Below are positions 38,680 through 51,407 of a stretch of 64,000 bases of DNA, piece after piece. Position numbers and translations under genes: made by a program. The stretch spans positions 992,001 through 1,056,000 of the forward strand of contig JASBNA010000005.1 in assembly GCA_038087015.1 (NCBI GenBank), in the 5' to 3' direction. The stretch is from Cerrena zonata. Lineage: Eukaryota; Basidiomycota; Agaricomycetes; Polyporales; Cerrenaceae. The notes under the pieces are model-generated. The model did not search any database. It was not told the origin of the DNA and worked only from the letters and a program-made list of their open reading frames with translations. Each line of letters begins with the position of its first letter. Positions within the stretch are counted from its first letter, which is position 1.

Positions 38680-39374
38680 ACACCTATACAGATATATAAT
38701 TTACGATCACGAATGTGCATATAGATGACATATCAAACAACGTACTATGATAATTGACTTGGGCAGATCGTGTATCCTGAAGCTCGGACTTGGTCCATCA
38801 AGACTTTTATATGATTCTCAGAGGATATACAATACGGTTAGAATCCCCTTCCAGGGTCAGATGATATCCCCTTTAGGAGCACATCCAGTATCATCATGAT
38901 GTGGATTACCTGATGTGATCTTTTTGTGTAGTTGTCTATTGAAATATTCCTACGCGAGCCGCTCTCGCGTTTCGCGGTGATATGTCGCAGGTGACAGTCA
39001 GCGGGAGCACTTGGTCATAGGGGAGCTGTGTATAAAGCTCCAACCCCCCAGGCCGTGAGTATGCATAGTTGGACTGGTCGCAAATACATTGAACGTGGCG
39101 CTCACACAATCATCCAAGAAAGTGAATTTCCAGATTTGGTAGGCGTAGTAATCACTCAGAGGCGAAAGGACAGTCAAATTTTCTGTAACAACTATCTTAG
39201 AACAGAATCAAGGTCGTCATGTTAGCAGAGTCAGAGAATACATCATTAGTAAGTCATCGCAAGTCGTTAATTTTCGTAAACTAAAGGGAAAAACAAAATA
39301 AACCAAGATACAGAAGTCCCAAAGAAAGTCAAACACAACAGTCGGTCATACAACAGCATCATCACTCGACAATA
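38680..39374. promoter_or_regulatory. F-box gene promoter, duplicated region, and DUF300 3' flank
   Basis: The part up to about 39005 is the upstream region of the F-box gene and matches, as an inverted repeat, 62685-63046 upstream of the second copy. It includes a perfect palindrome at 38953-38969 (CGCGAG-ccgct-CTCGCG). Beyond 39005 the similarity ends; the rest up to 39374 flanks the DUF300 gene and shows nothing recognisable. Confidence 0.55.
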
Positions 39375-42300
39375 CTACCTATAAGTGTAAGGCTCAGAAT
39401 TCGGAGGAGGTTTCCTCGCTAAATACGGATTAACAGACTCCCGATTGGATTCGGGAATACTGTCAATAGGTGCTGACACTCGTCGATCCTGTCGACCACG
39501 AGGAATTGAAGGAGGGCGGTGTTGCTCAGGGGTATAACTGTGTCGTTTGACGTTGTAAGTCGAACGACGGAGTTTCGGGGGTGCGGTGGATTGTGAGGGC
39601 TGTGGAGGGTGCGATGTTAGGACGTCAGCTGGACGACGATAATGAGAACGGGAATGAGAAGCGCGTGTAACTTCTGGTGATTGAGGGGAAGGGAAAGGCG
39701 GAGAGGACATTCTGGTACCAGGGGAATTCTCACTCGGTACGTACGTCGCGGGGGAGGTTGTCAGTTGAATCGGCGAGAGCAATGATGAACTTGCTGGTGG
39801 CCGAGAGGTGTAAGCACTTGGCTGCGGGTTGGCCAAAGGAGATGGCATAACGAGCCGATCTGGTCGATATTTCCCTGATCTCGGTGAAGGCATTTGAGGC
39901 TGACCATCTGGATAGCGTGAAGACGGTTCAGCTTCAGGAACCCGAGCCTGATAAAGAGCCGAATCTCGTAAGTGTCTTGATCGAGTCGACTTCGGTGGGG
40001 GAATAGACGCCGCCGTAGTGGGACCGGCAGGTGTTGTGGGAGGTGTAGTTCGGACACGACTAGTACGATCACATCCTGCCTCCTCAACAGGTCTCTCAGA
40101 AGGTATATCATCCCTCGGAACCTCCGCTATAACAGCCTCTTGACTCCTTACAGCTGGTCTTGTAGTCCATAAGGGCACAAAGAGACTGGGATTTCGTGGA
40201 ACAACCGAACCATTCACCATCGCTTGTTTGTCTCCGGCTAACTTAACACGAGACTGATGGGATTGCGAAGAAGGTGGCGCTTGGGAGGAAACATGGGATA
40301 GTGCCTCACCGGAATGTGAGGCATCAGAGCTATAGGGAAATACTCGTGCGAGGACAGAGTCTGGATGTGAGATCTCTGTGACCGGAGGTGACACGAGAGA
40401 GGTGAAGGAAGCAGCTTGAATAGGTTGAAGGAGATTTGGAGTTAATGGTCCTGATATACCACTAGGTGGGTAGGACAACCTTGGAGGACTTCTAGGGGTT
40501 GCGTCAGAAGAAAGGTGAGCAACCGCAGGAGTGGACGTGGATGGGATATAGTGAGGATCGTATCCTACATCCGGTGCTGGTAAACCCGAGAGTAAACTAC
40601 GCTGTCGATCTTGAGGTTTATTAGAATTCCCTCGGCTAGCTTTCTTGGCTTTGTAGGTACGAATAGCCGAAGGCGGAGGAGGGTCTTCAAAGTCGTAGTT
40701 GTAGTCATAAACGCGAGAAGGTTTGTGATAAGATGAACGATCCTTCTTCGAGGGAGCGTTATACTGGTTGTAAGAGGGATTGAGAAGGACAGGCTCCGGT
40801 TCAGATTGGGAGATACGGTTGTAGATATTCCTCCACCATGAAGTACGTTGTGAGCGACGTCGGTTTTGGTTCGAAGCACCCTGGTCATCTGGGTGAAGGA
40901 GACCGTACTTGGGACCACGACCGGATGGTTCTAAATCATCACGTTTAGTATACATGATATTTTGGGTTAAAGAAAGGAAGAAGACTGCAGCAAAACATAC
41001 CTCGTCGGCCGTATCCCAATCCCCTCTTCTCCAACTCCTTCTCAATCTGTTCCTCCAATCCATCACTCTTCTCCTTCCTCGCAGCATACCCAAGACTGTA
41101 CGCATATTTATCTCCAAGCCCCAACCACTGTCTCTCCTCTCCAACATGAATCACTTCATCCACACCCACCTCAACAGTCAACCCTCCCGTCCCACTCCTC
41201 TCCTTCCTCACCCTTCTATCCTTATCACCTTTCTCACTCTTCTCCCTCGCATGCACGCCCTTTCCTTCGATCTCCCATCTTGTCTTTCCAAATACATCCT
41301 CCAACATAGCCTCCCTCCTTGCTTCTCTGTCCGTCTCCCTGCCTCTCATGTGGTACCACATGTATACGGTCCCAGCCCATAGTTCCCTCAGCGTTTCTTT
41401 GAAGTTCATCGCATGAGCGAGAGAGCGCCATCGAGGAGTACGGTCAGGTGGAGTGCGGTAGGGTTTGTAGGTGAAGGCGCGAATGTGGAGGAAAGCGAAA
41501 ATTCTAAGGTGGAAGTTAGATTACAGAGATATGCTTAGGAAATAGGTGAGACGTACGCCATTTCCAATGTTTCAAGGATAGCTCCGAGTCCGATATTAAT
41601 GTTATCGGCGGTCATATACTGGGTCTGTAAACGAATAGTTAGAAATCGTTATTTATCAAGCCAATGATGATTACGAACATCTTTCACCAGACCAAGAGTC
41701 GTGAAGAACGAAAGTACAGTTGCCTGCCAGAAAGTCAAAAAAACTAAGAATCCGATAGAGGTGAGTTCAGGGCCCGCCGACAAAAGTGATGCCACACACC
41801 AACTGCTTTGATCGAGAACAGCTTGAGAAGCGGTTTCCGCGGCTTCAAATACGACGAAACTGGGAGGTAAAGTTGGACCAAGCAGTACATTGCGATGGTG
41901 ACAGAAACAGATACGATAGCAGTGATCTATATTAAGGTGAGTAAATTGAAGAAAAGAATAAGGCGAGGGAGAAAAGCTAACATAGATATGACCCCACCCG
42001 GGGCTCCAAGAATCTTCGCAATACATACCAGCGTAGTCGAGGATTATCGCTGCGAGTGTTGTGCTATACACAACGCGTGAATTTTTGAAACGCACGAAAA
42101 GCTAATTTGGGGCTTACAGTGGGCGAACAACACAATATTGCAGGACTCCCCATTTCATGAGTTGGAGAAAGTAGAGTCCATCCTAGTATTTCAGCTTGGT
42201 TAGAACAACCTTTGTACTGCCAGGAACAGAGACATACAGCAGGCTTCCAGCGAACGAAGCCCAAAGGCAGCATCCATTTCCTTGGTTTCTTTCCTTTCTT

Positions 42301-43095
42301 TCGTGCATCCCGATCGTATTCACGGGAAAGTCCTTCCTGAAAAAAGAGGTCAAATTGTCAGATTCGTGAAGGTGGGTATGGTATCATAAATGTTAATCAT
42401 TCAAATATCAAAATACGTACCTTCCTAAATATTTCCTTCTGTTCAGCCGGATCGGGTGAGATATAAGTGAGTAGTAAATAGAAGAAAGATGTCAACACAG
42501 TCGATTCGTAACAATCTCGGAGAAGGAGCAAGGGAGTAGAATGATTCTACGTGAGGTCGTCAGAACGGAGCTTTAGGGCAATATTTCCATGAAGAAAGGA
42601 CATACCCAAAAGAGATACGATGCGAAACTGATTACTGCGTATATTGGCACCATAAACAGAATACGAACGATATCTATGGGGTAGCTATAGTTAAGGGCAA
42701 TGTACAGGTGTTTTTGATCGACTCACATCGTTGTTCCCGTTTCTGAAGACATGGTCAATAAATGGCGAGGTGAGAATAACTCGGCTACTCACATTAGTGT
42801 ACCACTGCAAATGTTTGTTGATGAGCCAAAACGAAGCAATCATAGCTACAATCGTGAAGAATCCTGTGACAATCCACCCAACCTGAGGGAGAGAGGTAAG
42901 GCTTATTTATGATCGGAGGCATGGTGGATTGGTACATACATGGTGTGCTGCAGAAGGCGAAGGTTGGAAACTGCCAATTTTAAATTCAGAAGCTTAAACG
43001 CACCTTGGAATGCTGATGTTCCCGTGTTGGAATAGCGGTGGTCCCTCCTGAGGAGCCTTCTTGGCATGGCAAGTACCATTTACAATGTCGGCCAT
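39375..43095 (-). CDS. OSTalpha/TMEM184-type (DUF300) membrane protein with long tail
   Basis: A multi-pass membrane protein of the organic-solute-transporter-alpha/TMEM184 family, related to plant LAZ1; fungal members are poorly characterised. Start MADIVNGTCHAKKAPQEGPP. Across short introns the TMs are VGWIVTGFFTIVAMIASFWL, YIVRILFMVPIYAVISFASY, ESTVLTSFFYLLLTYI, FLQLMKWGVLQYCVVRPL, TTLAAIILDY, HIYITAIVSVSVTIAMYC and ATVLSFFTTLGLV. The conserved KFxxIK-like segment (LLKLFSIKAVVFLTFWQ) and ADNINIGLGAILETLEM are present. After the core come a charged region (LWAGTVYMWYHMRGR...) and, past an intron near 40940-41000, a disordered Pro/Ser/Arg-rich tail of about 500 residues ending PNSEPYTYR. No frame break was seen. 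The last exon is by far the longest. Confidence 0.85.
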
Positions 43096-43628
43096 CGAGA
43101 AAGAGATAAATTATATTCAGGAGCAGTAACAGTAGTCGTAAGTCGTAAATGTCGTTATAGGTCGTTACGGTAAGGCCGCTTTGGTAGAGACAAGATTCAT
43201 ACAGAGGGCACAGCGATAGTTATAGGTGTGTACTATGAAGACAGTAAAGCCGTATGTTGTGTCCCAAGCTGCCCTAGCAAGTCCTGCCTGTGTAGTGGCA
43301 GAGTCAAGTGTTTCCGCAGAGGCAAGATGGGAGGTAGAGGGAACAGTTCGTCCTGCTGTTCTTGATTAGCCTCCTGGCAACTCACAAGTCCTTGATGCTT
43401 GAGGAGAGACTTGGAGAAAGACTCGGATGAAGACAAGCTGCTAAGGAAATATAGCTAATTCCAGATAAGATCTTGAATTACATAATATTACACGTGAGAG
43501 GCGCGTAAATAGACGTCAATAATCAGGGACGCGTCCGAGCTGGGCAGGTGTGTTTACCGTTTCCCTTACTACCCCTACGGCTTGGAGGTGAAACATTCTT
43601 TCTCTATGCAGATTTGCAGAATCTGGCG
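43096..43628. promoter_or_regulatory. Shared divergent promoter region (DUF300 / BRCT genes)
   Basis: About 530 bases between two outward-facing start codons, so it should carry both promoters. No clear TATA box is visible. A GTG at 43548 is in frame with the BRCT gene, but the first ATG is at 43629. Confidence 0.4.
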
Positions 43629-46600
43629 ATGAAAAAGTCCGGAGTGTTTGACAACACCAAGCGAACAACCAGGTCTCAACTTACACTTCCCGAACTCAAC
43701 TTCAACCTTGGCCGATCACCTCTCAAGGATGCTAGAACTGCTCGCAAGCATAATGTCACCACGACGGATGAAGCTGCACTGCTGGATGGAGAAAACTCCG
43801 ACGCCAAGTCGCCGACAGACAGGACACCGCCAAAGAGACCGATGTCACCGACGAGGGGAGTAACGGAGGAAGATGAGAGGGAGTCGAAGCGAGTCAAGCG
43901 TTCTGAAAATACATCACCAATAGCAGAGCGACATAGTGCTGAACCTATCTGGCACTCACCCTCGCGCAAGCCAGTATCGACCTATGTCACCCATGATGAA
44001 GTCCCGAGAACACCGAAGACCTGGAGACGGGCTCAATCGGTGCCTCCTCAAAGTTCGACTCCCAAAGCCGCTATACCACACATTAATTTCTCTAGGATGT
44101 CACCTTCACCTTGGAAGTCGCCATCAAAAGCAAAGCTGCGTATCGCTTCCGTTTCCCCGATGGAATCTATACCGGACACGAAGGAAAGCATGGCGGAGTC
44201 AGGCTCAAGCATCCCTCAAATTGAACCTTCTGTGACCGTGGACATCCCTGACCAGCAGGAACAACTGCAGCCTGAAATAGATGCTATTCGGATGGACTTA
44301 GACTCTTCTCCCTCTAATGAAACTACTCTGACAGAAATACCCGTTCTAGACGATCAAGTGACGAAGCGTTCTCCAGAGCTACCTAGTGCTGATGCTCTCA
44401 CCCCGAGTACAGAACTCAAAGCAGTTGCAGACTTGGATGTACCAATGGCTTCGTCACCTATACCTTCTCCTCCACCTTCATCTCAACCACTTCCAGTTTC
44501 TCCTGAACTACCTCTTTCTGAACCTGACCCTACCACCCCGAAGACTCCTACACCCCAGGATGATGCATCAGATCCTTTCATGCGCCCATCCTCTCCCCTT
44601 TCCCCAGTTCCCCCAGAACATTCACTACCCCCATCAGACTCCGAAGGTCAGCAGGAACTCCGTAGATCGCGGCGGAAGAGCGATGCAGGCCAATTAGCTG
44701 AGTCTCTACGAGACTGCGCCGATGCATTGACTACTGGTGTTCGAAGGCCAGGATCGGTAGCGTCGTCAATAGCTTCATCCTCTTCCAGTCGACTACCGAG
44801 ACCGTCCTCAGTCGCATCTTCGTACAAGAGTACAGGAACACAAGGCGGAGAAGAGCTCGTGGTGAAACCAGCTGCGAAGATACAGACTTCGAAGATTAGG
44901 AGTATGAAACCGAGGGGTGGTACTCCATCTGCCACCAAAACAGCGACGGACTCAACCCCTTCCACTTCAACATCTACACCTGCTCCTGAACCTGCACCTA
45001 AACCTGCACCTCCTGTGGTGGCGGCCAAAGTAACGACCAGTAACAACACAGCTACTAAGCCTACTGCGACTAAGTCAACTACTACAACCAAAGCCCGTGG
45101 TGCTGGTGTTCCAACGGGGACAACACCAATTCCTCTAGGTGGTCGCATGACACGTTCAACGGCCCTGCGACTTCAGAAACGAGAAGAAGCAAATGCTGGT
45201 GCTGTGAAGATAGGGCCACCCAAAACGCCTTCCAGGCCTGGGTCAAGAGCAAATTCGAGTATGTGTTATTTGCTACTCAAGAATTGTCTACAGTCTGTCT
45301 AAATGTAAGGAACGAAATTAGATACTTCTCGTCCAGGTTCGCGTCTGGCTTCGACATCGACCTGTCACTGAGATGCTCGTACCTCTTAAAGGTGACGATG
45401 ACGACCCTCCTTCTACCTCTATACCCTCTACCTCTTCGTCTTCTACCAACCCCGTTCCTCCAACAACGCCAGGTCGAACACCAGGTCGTTCCCGCTCGAA
45501 ATCCTTCTCTTACGCCCAACCAACCACAAGTTCCCACGCGAAGTCCAACCCTAACTCTCCCGTGAAGCCTCAACAACGACGTTAGCTACCACAGGAAGAT
45601 TGCCTACATTCGACCGAAGTAGGGCCTCGCAACCTCCGCCGACATCGACTCTGAGCAATCTGTCGATGGCGCTAGAGAAGTTGAATATGCCTGCACCATC
45701 GAGGCCGAATACAAGTATGGGTTTCAACCGGGCGAAGAGTGCAGCTCCTGGCTCGATGGGGCATGATGAGAGTGGAAGTGACGACGAACGCGAATCGAGG
45801 ATGAGAGATGCGATGAGAGGTCGGAGAGCTGCTAGTGTCTTCCCTGAAACCACTCCTGGGAAGAAGGGGAAGGCCAGGGACGAAAGCCATCTCACTGGGA
45901 GGAGCTTGAGACCGATGTCCTCTATTGCTCCGTTGGGCTCCACGACTTCGCGGAAAACCGATAGGCAGAGCTGCTACTATTGGATCTTTTGGTGGATCTA
46001 GTGCGTCCGAACGACACTCAGAACTCATGTTGCCTCCGCCCGTACCAAAAGGTTCGAAACCTGCCGCCGGAGGCAATACAGGCGATACTGCTCAATCTAC
46101 GAAGAGGATCAATCTTTCGTCAGGAATAGTTGTTGGTAAACCGAAAGGGAAACTTGGGACTCTTGGTTCTACCTCACGGCAGACTGCAACTAAGCCCCAA
46201 CCTCAAGCATCAACAAGCAAGTCTGGTACAGCAACATTTGCTCTTGCAAAGCCCCAGATATTTGGTGTCGGTTCATTCGCGGTGAATCACCGACCGGGAG
46301 GTCGCGTCGTACACAAAGTCAGCAAGCCGAGTAGTCTGCCAGTCGTGGAAGGAAGTCCTGTGAAAGGAGGTAGTAACCACCTTGAGGAAATTGATGCGAT
46401 GGATGAAGACCCCAAAGAAGCTAATACTTCGCAAAGCAAGCTTCGTGGTCCATTCGATTTTAGTGACATCGCAGGAGATGACAAGATGGATATCGATATT
46501 CCTCTCACCCTGGACGACCTTCGAGCAGATGGTACAACTACTCCTACGAACGATCCAGATGGCTCATTTTCTAGCGCGAACGGTTCAGACTCTTCGGCAA

Positions 46601-47711
46601 AGGGTAAAGAGAAAGCTAGTTCATGGATGCACGGCGCTTCTCGTCGAGCATCAATGGCTTCTCAGTTGCTCTCTCAATCACTATCATCACTCCCGAAGAC
46701 CCCTCCGAGATCTGCAGGGTCCGACGGGAGAGGCAAGACGAGGGCGGCGAGTAGTAATTTCCCCGCTGGTTCTGCTGGTGCGAAGACCGCTCCTGGGGCC
46801 CTGGGCAAGGCTGGTGGGAGTGGAGCACATGTCGCTGCTCATGGAAGGACTAGTGAAGGTTCTGGGTCGAGTCAGGCGAATGGTACGGCTGCCAATGGAA
46901 CCAATGGTCCTACAGCGGGTTCGCTGAAGGTGTTGAAGGGATGTAAGATTTTCGTTGATGTTAGGACGGATGATGGAGATGATGCAGGGTCGTTGTTTGT
47001 GGATATGTTGGAAGGATTGGGTGCCAAGGTACGTTGCCTGTGTTGTTTCGCTCCGGAACCTGATTCTAAATGGCATGGAATGATAGCTTTTGGGACGCGT
47101 TGGGTCGACTTGTACGCATATTGTATACAAGAATGGTCTGATGAGTACCGTTACGAAATATAGGTGTGTTTTTTCAGCGATCTTCGATACTATGGAACTA
47201 ATCCGAACAATATCGAAGACTTCATGAAGACCCTAAACCTCTTGTGGTTGGTATCGCATGGGTAGTCGAGTGCGTGGAAAAACGCGCTCGAGTAGACGAA
47301 ACAAAGTTCTTGATCAACCTTGATCTTGTCAACGTTGCTGGAACTACCAAGGTAATGATCCTATTGTTTCGCACATTACAGTACATTGTTTAATCTCTTT
47401 TTACCTCAATCTAGCGTCGAAAGTCCATGCTACCGAAGCATCTCATGAAATCTCCTGTCCCTCCTGCTGTGAAATCCCCGGCTTTCCAGGAAGGAAACAG
47501 TCGAACAGAAGATCGCTCATCTTCACGTATGTCCCTTTCGGTTATAATGATGTACAACATGCTAACTATAACTACGATTACTACAGCCGGCCCTGAAGAT
47601 AGTCCAGCGGCGGCAAATACCTCATCTGGCTCCTTGGATGACCTAACCCCTCTAGAACGAGCTCGAAGACGAAAGAGCACATTATTAAACCATGGTATTA
47701 CGAGAAATTAA
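43629..47711 (+). CDS. BRCT-domain protein resembling microcephalin BRCT1
   Basis: A large nuclear protein, probably in DNA-damage response or chromosome condensation. Start MKKSGVFDNTKRTTRSQLTL. Most of it is disordered and Ser/Pro/Thr-rich with basic patches (KRVKR, RRSRRKS). The C-terminal BRCT domain is assembled from three exons: LKGCKIFVDVRTDDGDDAGS and LFVDMLEGLGAK (46924-47029), LLGRVGSTCTHIVYKNGLMS (47091-47160), and PLVVGIAWVVECVEKRARVD with the signature Trp (about 47240-47290). The THIVYKNGLMST phrase is close to the microcephalin type. Introns: 45259-45321 and others near 47030, 47163 and 47354. Three one-base slips interrupt the frame (about 45363, 45565 and 45954-45957, the last in AAAA); the first two compensate each other. 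They are probably errors, since the flanks read as continuous protein. Confidence 0.75.
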
Positions 47712-49639
47712 TGATTATCGCAACGTCGTCCGGTTTGAATTACCTCTTGATGACTCTACTTTTGTATTATTTTTTCCCTCCCTGACATGCATTGTGCGTT
47801 TTTTTGTCTTTCGATTTCTGGTACGCTCAAGGCATTTCAATCATTCAACAAACACTTGTAACTCCATTTTTCATTCCAGCATTCTATACTCTTACATTCA
47901 TAACGGCATATAATCTTATTCATTCTGGGCTACCATAAATCGACCAGGTGTCTACTTGTTACGTTCGTCAATATTTATGATCTCGTTGTAGGGGTCTCTT
48001 TGCGTGTCAGGGTCCTTTTACTGCATGATTCTCACTGAGGACTCAGGTGAGCTATAATGACAGTTGTTTCGTGATTTCTTTGGCAGATGCTTCGCCTTAT
48101 GCGTAACACGAGGTACAGCGGGTGAGTGTTGTTTTCTTTATAATGACTGACTTGCACTCCAGCCACAGGTCTCTCAGACAACTAACTGAGCAATCACAAC
48201 ACTGTGTTGGTCGTGAATATTATTTGAATTGAGATATTCGAGGGTACATAATCAAATTTCAATTGCTTTGATGTGAACCGAATAACGTACGGGCAAGTAC
48301 CCTACCTCGTCAAAACCACGCAGCTTCTCTGACCCATACACGAGGTATAGTACGTTGATCCACGACGAATCAATGACATGATGTAAAAATAGGCCACCCT
48401 TTCACATAACGTCCTCCACCACTGAAATGTCCAAAAACTTGTCTGTCCTTGTATTCAACTTGACCGGCATTGTGTAAGTTTACGAAAGCACAACCACAGG
48501 TATCCGGTTCTATGAATGGAGGTATATCCTAGTGTAGTTGTATAAGCTGTGACATATTGACAAGTGAGAAACGCCCCATTCCTTCTTACGGAAATAGAAG
48601 GAAACGCGAGGCACACAATGATAACGAGATGTGTGCTGCCATGTGTCAGATTGCAGCAATGGAACCTGGTCTTCTCGTCAATCGAAGTCCAAATACACTA
48701 TCAACTTTACTTTGGGGCGTTTCCACAGCCTGGGATACATACAAATCAACCCGGGGTCTGATGGGGGTATCACCGGTCTCAGGGATCGAGGTAACTCATT
48801 TTGGGTTAGTTGCCAACTCGTATTCGCTGACTCGGAAGGCTATGAGGCGTTCCTTGTGCAGGTACGATGAAGTAGCTATGCTGTTCAGGTGGAATGCTTT
48901 CGTGATCTCGGGCTCATACTCACAGCCATTGCGGCATGAGGTCAGCATGCGACATCAGAGCTGTATTACAATAAATAGCCTGAAGGAAGCAGCGGAAAGC
49001 ACAGAAACTAGAGCTAACCATTTAACGTTAGCAACGTGGTTTCCAGTATGTGAATTCACGAGATATCACAGCGTTGATGCGAATAGTAAGTGATGGTTTT
49101 TGTAAATCAGTGGAATGAAGAATGATATATGATAGGTGACACGCATAGTATCCATAGCCTTGATGTTTCGGACTATGGTAAGTACTATGATTGCTAGTAT
49201 CTTACCGATTTACGAGATACGATAAGCTTCACTGAAGCCGTTGTTAACGGAAGTCATAATCAATGCTCGTACATGTTAGCCATTTTGATGCTAACAGATC
49301 ATGTTCAAGGCCCAATGAGAGTAACCTGTCGTTATTTGACACGGCTACTACGACTCGGAGACTGCATATGCCTTATATGGTAATAAACCTAGCGGGAAGA
49401 ACGATATATCAGATCGTAGTATGGCAGCCCAAACTGTCGAAAGATGCATGGTGTTTTAGGTATAATCGGCACGACATGGCACGAGAAATAGTGAATCAAC
49501 TTTGAGCACAACGGAACATCATCTGAACGTGAGCATGTGCAGAACCTGTCGTTGTAGCATGTGGTCCTACGAAAAGAACAATCAGACTCCCAGATTCATG
49601 AAAACAGATGAAGCAAGATACCGAGCAGAACATATCCGT
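47712..49639. other. Gene-poor stretch
   Basis: About 1.9 kb. One plus-strand open frame, 48557-49093 (178 codons), is longer than chance would usually give. Its first ATG is internal, it looks like no family I know, and no intron extends it. It may be a relic. The rest shows nothing. Confidence 0.4.
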
Positions 49640-51407
49640 TCAATTGTAACACTTCTCGAAGTCACCGTCTCCATTCCTTTGAGCATATGCTTGACTCTCG
49701 ATGAAGGCATCTAGGGTGCAAATACCATGCTTCCCAGCCCCGCAGAATTTCAAAGGCTGGACAGCATCGTTCACAAGTACCCGTACGTATTCCTTCATCT
49801 GTCGCCCGTCATCGCTATCCTCACTTCTCTCCACGTCTGTCCGTTCGGGCCGTATGATAAACCTAGAGGCTCTATCCACCTGACAAGCCAATCGTTCCAC
49901 GACCATCCGACTAGAAAATGGCACCATTCTGCTCGCTACCCAAATGCGATCTTTATCCATTTTCTTCGTACTGAGAGGGTCGTCGGTGATATTGTAAAGT
50001 CCCATAGCGCTATAGACAGCCACCATAAGATTCTCGTGAGTGAAATCCGCATAGAGTGTTCGGCCCAATGGGAAGGGGAGTGAGTCGTTGTGCTGTGTAT
50101 GATCCTCTACTGGGCGACCGGTAAGCCGCGCGATCAGTTCATTTACGTATCCAACACCTTGGACTGGCCCTAGAGACTCGCCGTATCTGTGGGGGTGTTG
50201 TCAGAAATTGTCAACAAAATATATCGGGAACATACCCTGTCTTGTAATACTTTTCGATGTCGCCATGATATTCAAACTCTTTGAATTCATCATCGGTGAA
50301 TAAGGAGCAGAATTCGCTAGCTCGTTGTTTGGCCAAAGATTCGAACGGACACATTGCCATAAGATTGAAGACGTCCTCCTCAGCTATCGAGGCACCTGGA
50401 GCAGCTTTCTGCAGTCGCTTGATAATTGGAGGAGAAAAAACTTTCAGCCAGGCTTCTTTCTCCTTGCTGCCGTCTCCAGCATTTGGGCAGATATTATGAA
50501 GAGTGTTATTTTGGTCTTCTGGGATGATGACTGTAACCGTAGGATTGATTCGTTGGTGAGTCGCTGAGGCGAAGCCTAGACTCCGCAGTTCATACATTAG
50601 AAGGCTGTTTGTTAACACGTGGATATAATTTGGCGCACCTACTGTCCAGTTAGTAGCGCTATGAATGACTCGATTCTTCCCAGAAGCCCTCACGAAAGGT
50701 AAAATTTTCTCGGAAATTAAGTGAGCGTAACGTCTAAACACTGCTCCACCGGCTTCGAATGACCTATACACATGTCTCACGGTTAGAGGTATTACCTGAG
50801 TAGTGAAGAGTAATACTAACTGTGATGCACCGAATGGCAGTAACTCTTCCTCTTCTAAATCGTATTGGTACTCTCTCAGGAAGTCTAACTTGCTGTCGAC
50901 GAATTTATTGGCACGCATCAGCCGCTGTACAGATTTGACATATTTGTCATCCGCGTTAGGGAATCGTGCCCCATGGCGTTGGAGCTACGAAACAAATACT
51001 ATTGAGCCACAACAAAATCAAGAAGCCCTATGGTCACGTACAATGTTCACTTGTGTTATCTCACAGCCCTCTGGAGGGTATTCGTACTCTTTGTTGGGAA
51101 ACCACGGCGAGTATTGTCCCCACTGCCTCTGAACTCGTTCGGGGATCCCTAGGGGAGGTGAAGTCAGAATGCCAGTGAACTCGTATTTGCTTCGACTGTA
51201 GTAGGTTCCTGTGAGAAACAGGAGGGCAAGTATCAAAGATATCTGCAGGAAGTATTTGTGACGAAGCTTCGAGTGATTCGATGACAATGTATTGTGTTCT
51301 GCTAGTGGGCGGTTCGTAAATGGTAAGGAAAGCTCCCGTTTGAACCACATAGCGTAAGAGGGGTTGAAAACGAACGTTCGTTGATGAAGCGATAGTACTG
51401 GCCACAA
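49640..51407 (-). CDS. Histidine acid phosphatase / phytase-like, membrane-anchored
   Basis: A branch-2 histidine phosphatase that removes phosphate from phytate or other phosphomonoesters. The N-terminus is cytoplasmic and contains one TM anchor, YFLQISLILALLFLTGTYYS, giving a type II topology instead of a cleaved signal. The catalytic motif LQRHGARFPN is formed across an intron at about 50986-51036. Later segments are ELLPFGASQ, RVIHSATNW, the conserved LMAMCPFESLA, and LPFPLGRTLYADFTHENLMV, where the proton donor belongs (about 49990-50080). Most fungal phytases have His-Asp at that point; here it reads His-Glu. The C-terminus contains cysteines (LKFCGAGKHGICTLDAFI), as is usual for the family. 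Seven or so introns are present and no frame breaks were seen. Start 51407 is the first ATG of the frame; an inner Met 18 codons later is possible. Confidence 0.88.

Noticed and set aside
44648..45148. Minus-strand open frame of 166 codons, Val/Gly-rich
   Set aside because: Antisense shadow of the Thr/Pro/Ser-rich BRCT gene exon.
48557..49093. Plus-strand open frame of 178 codons
   Set aside because: No upstream ATG, no recognisable domain, no splice support; kept only as a note in the gene-poor entry.
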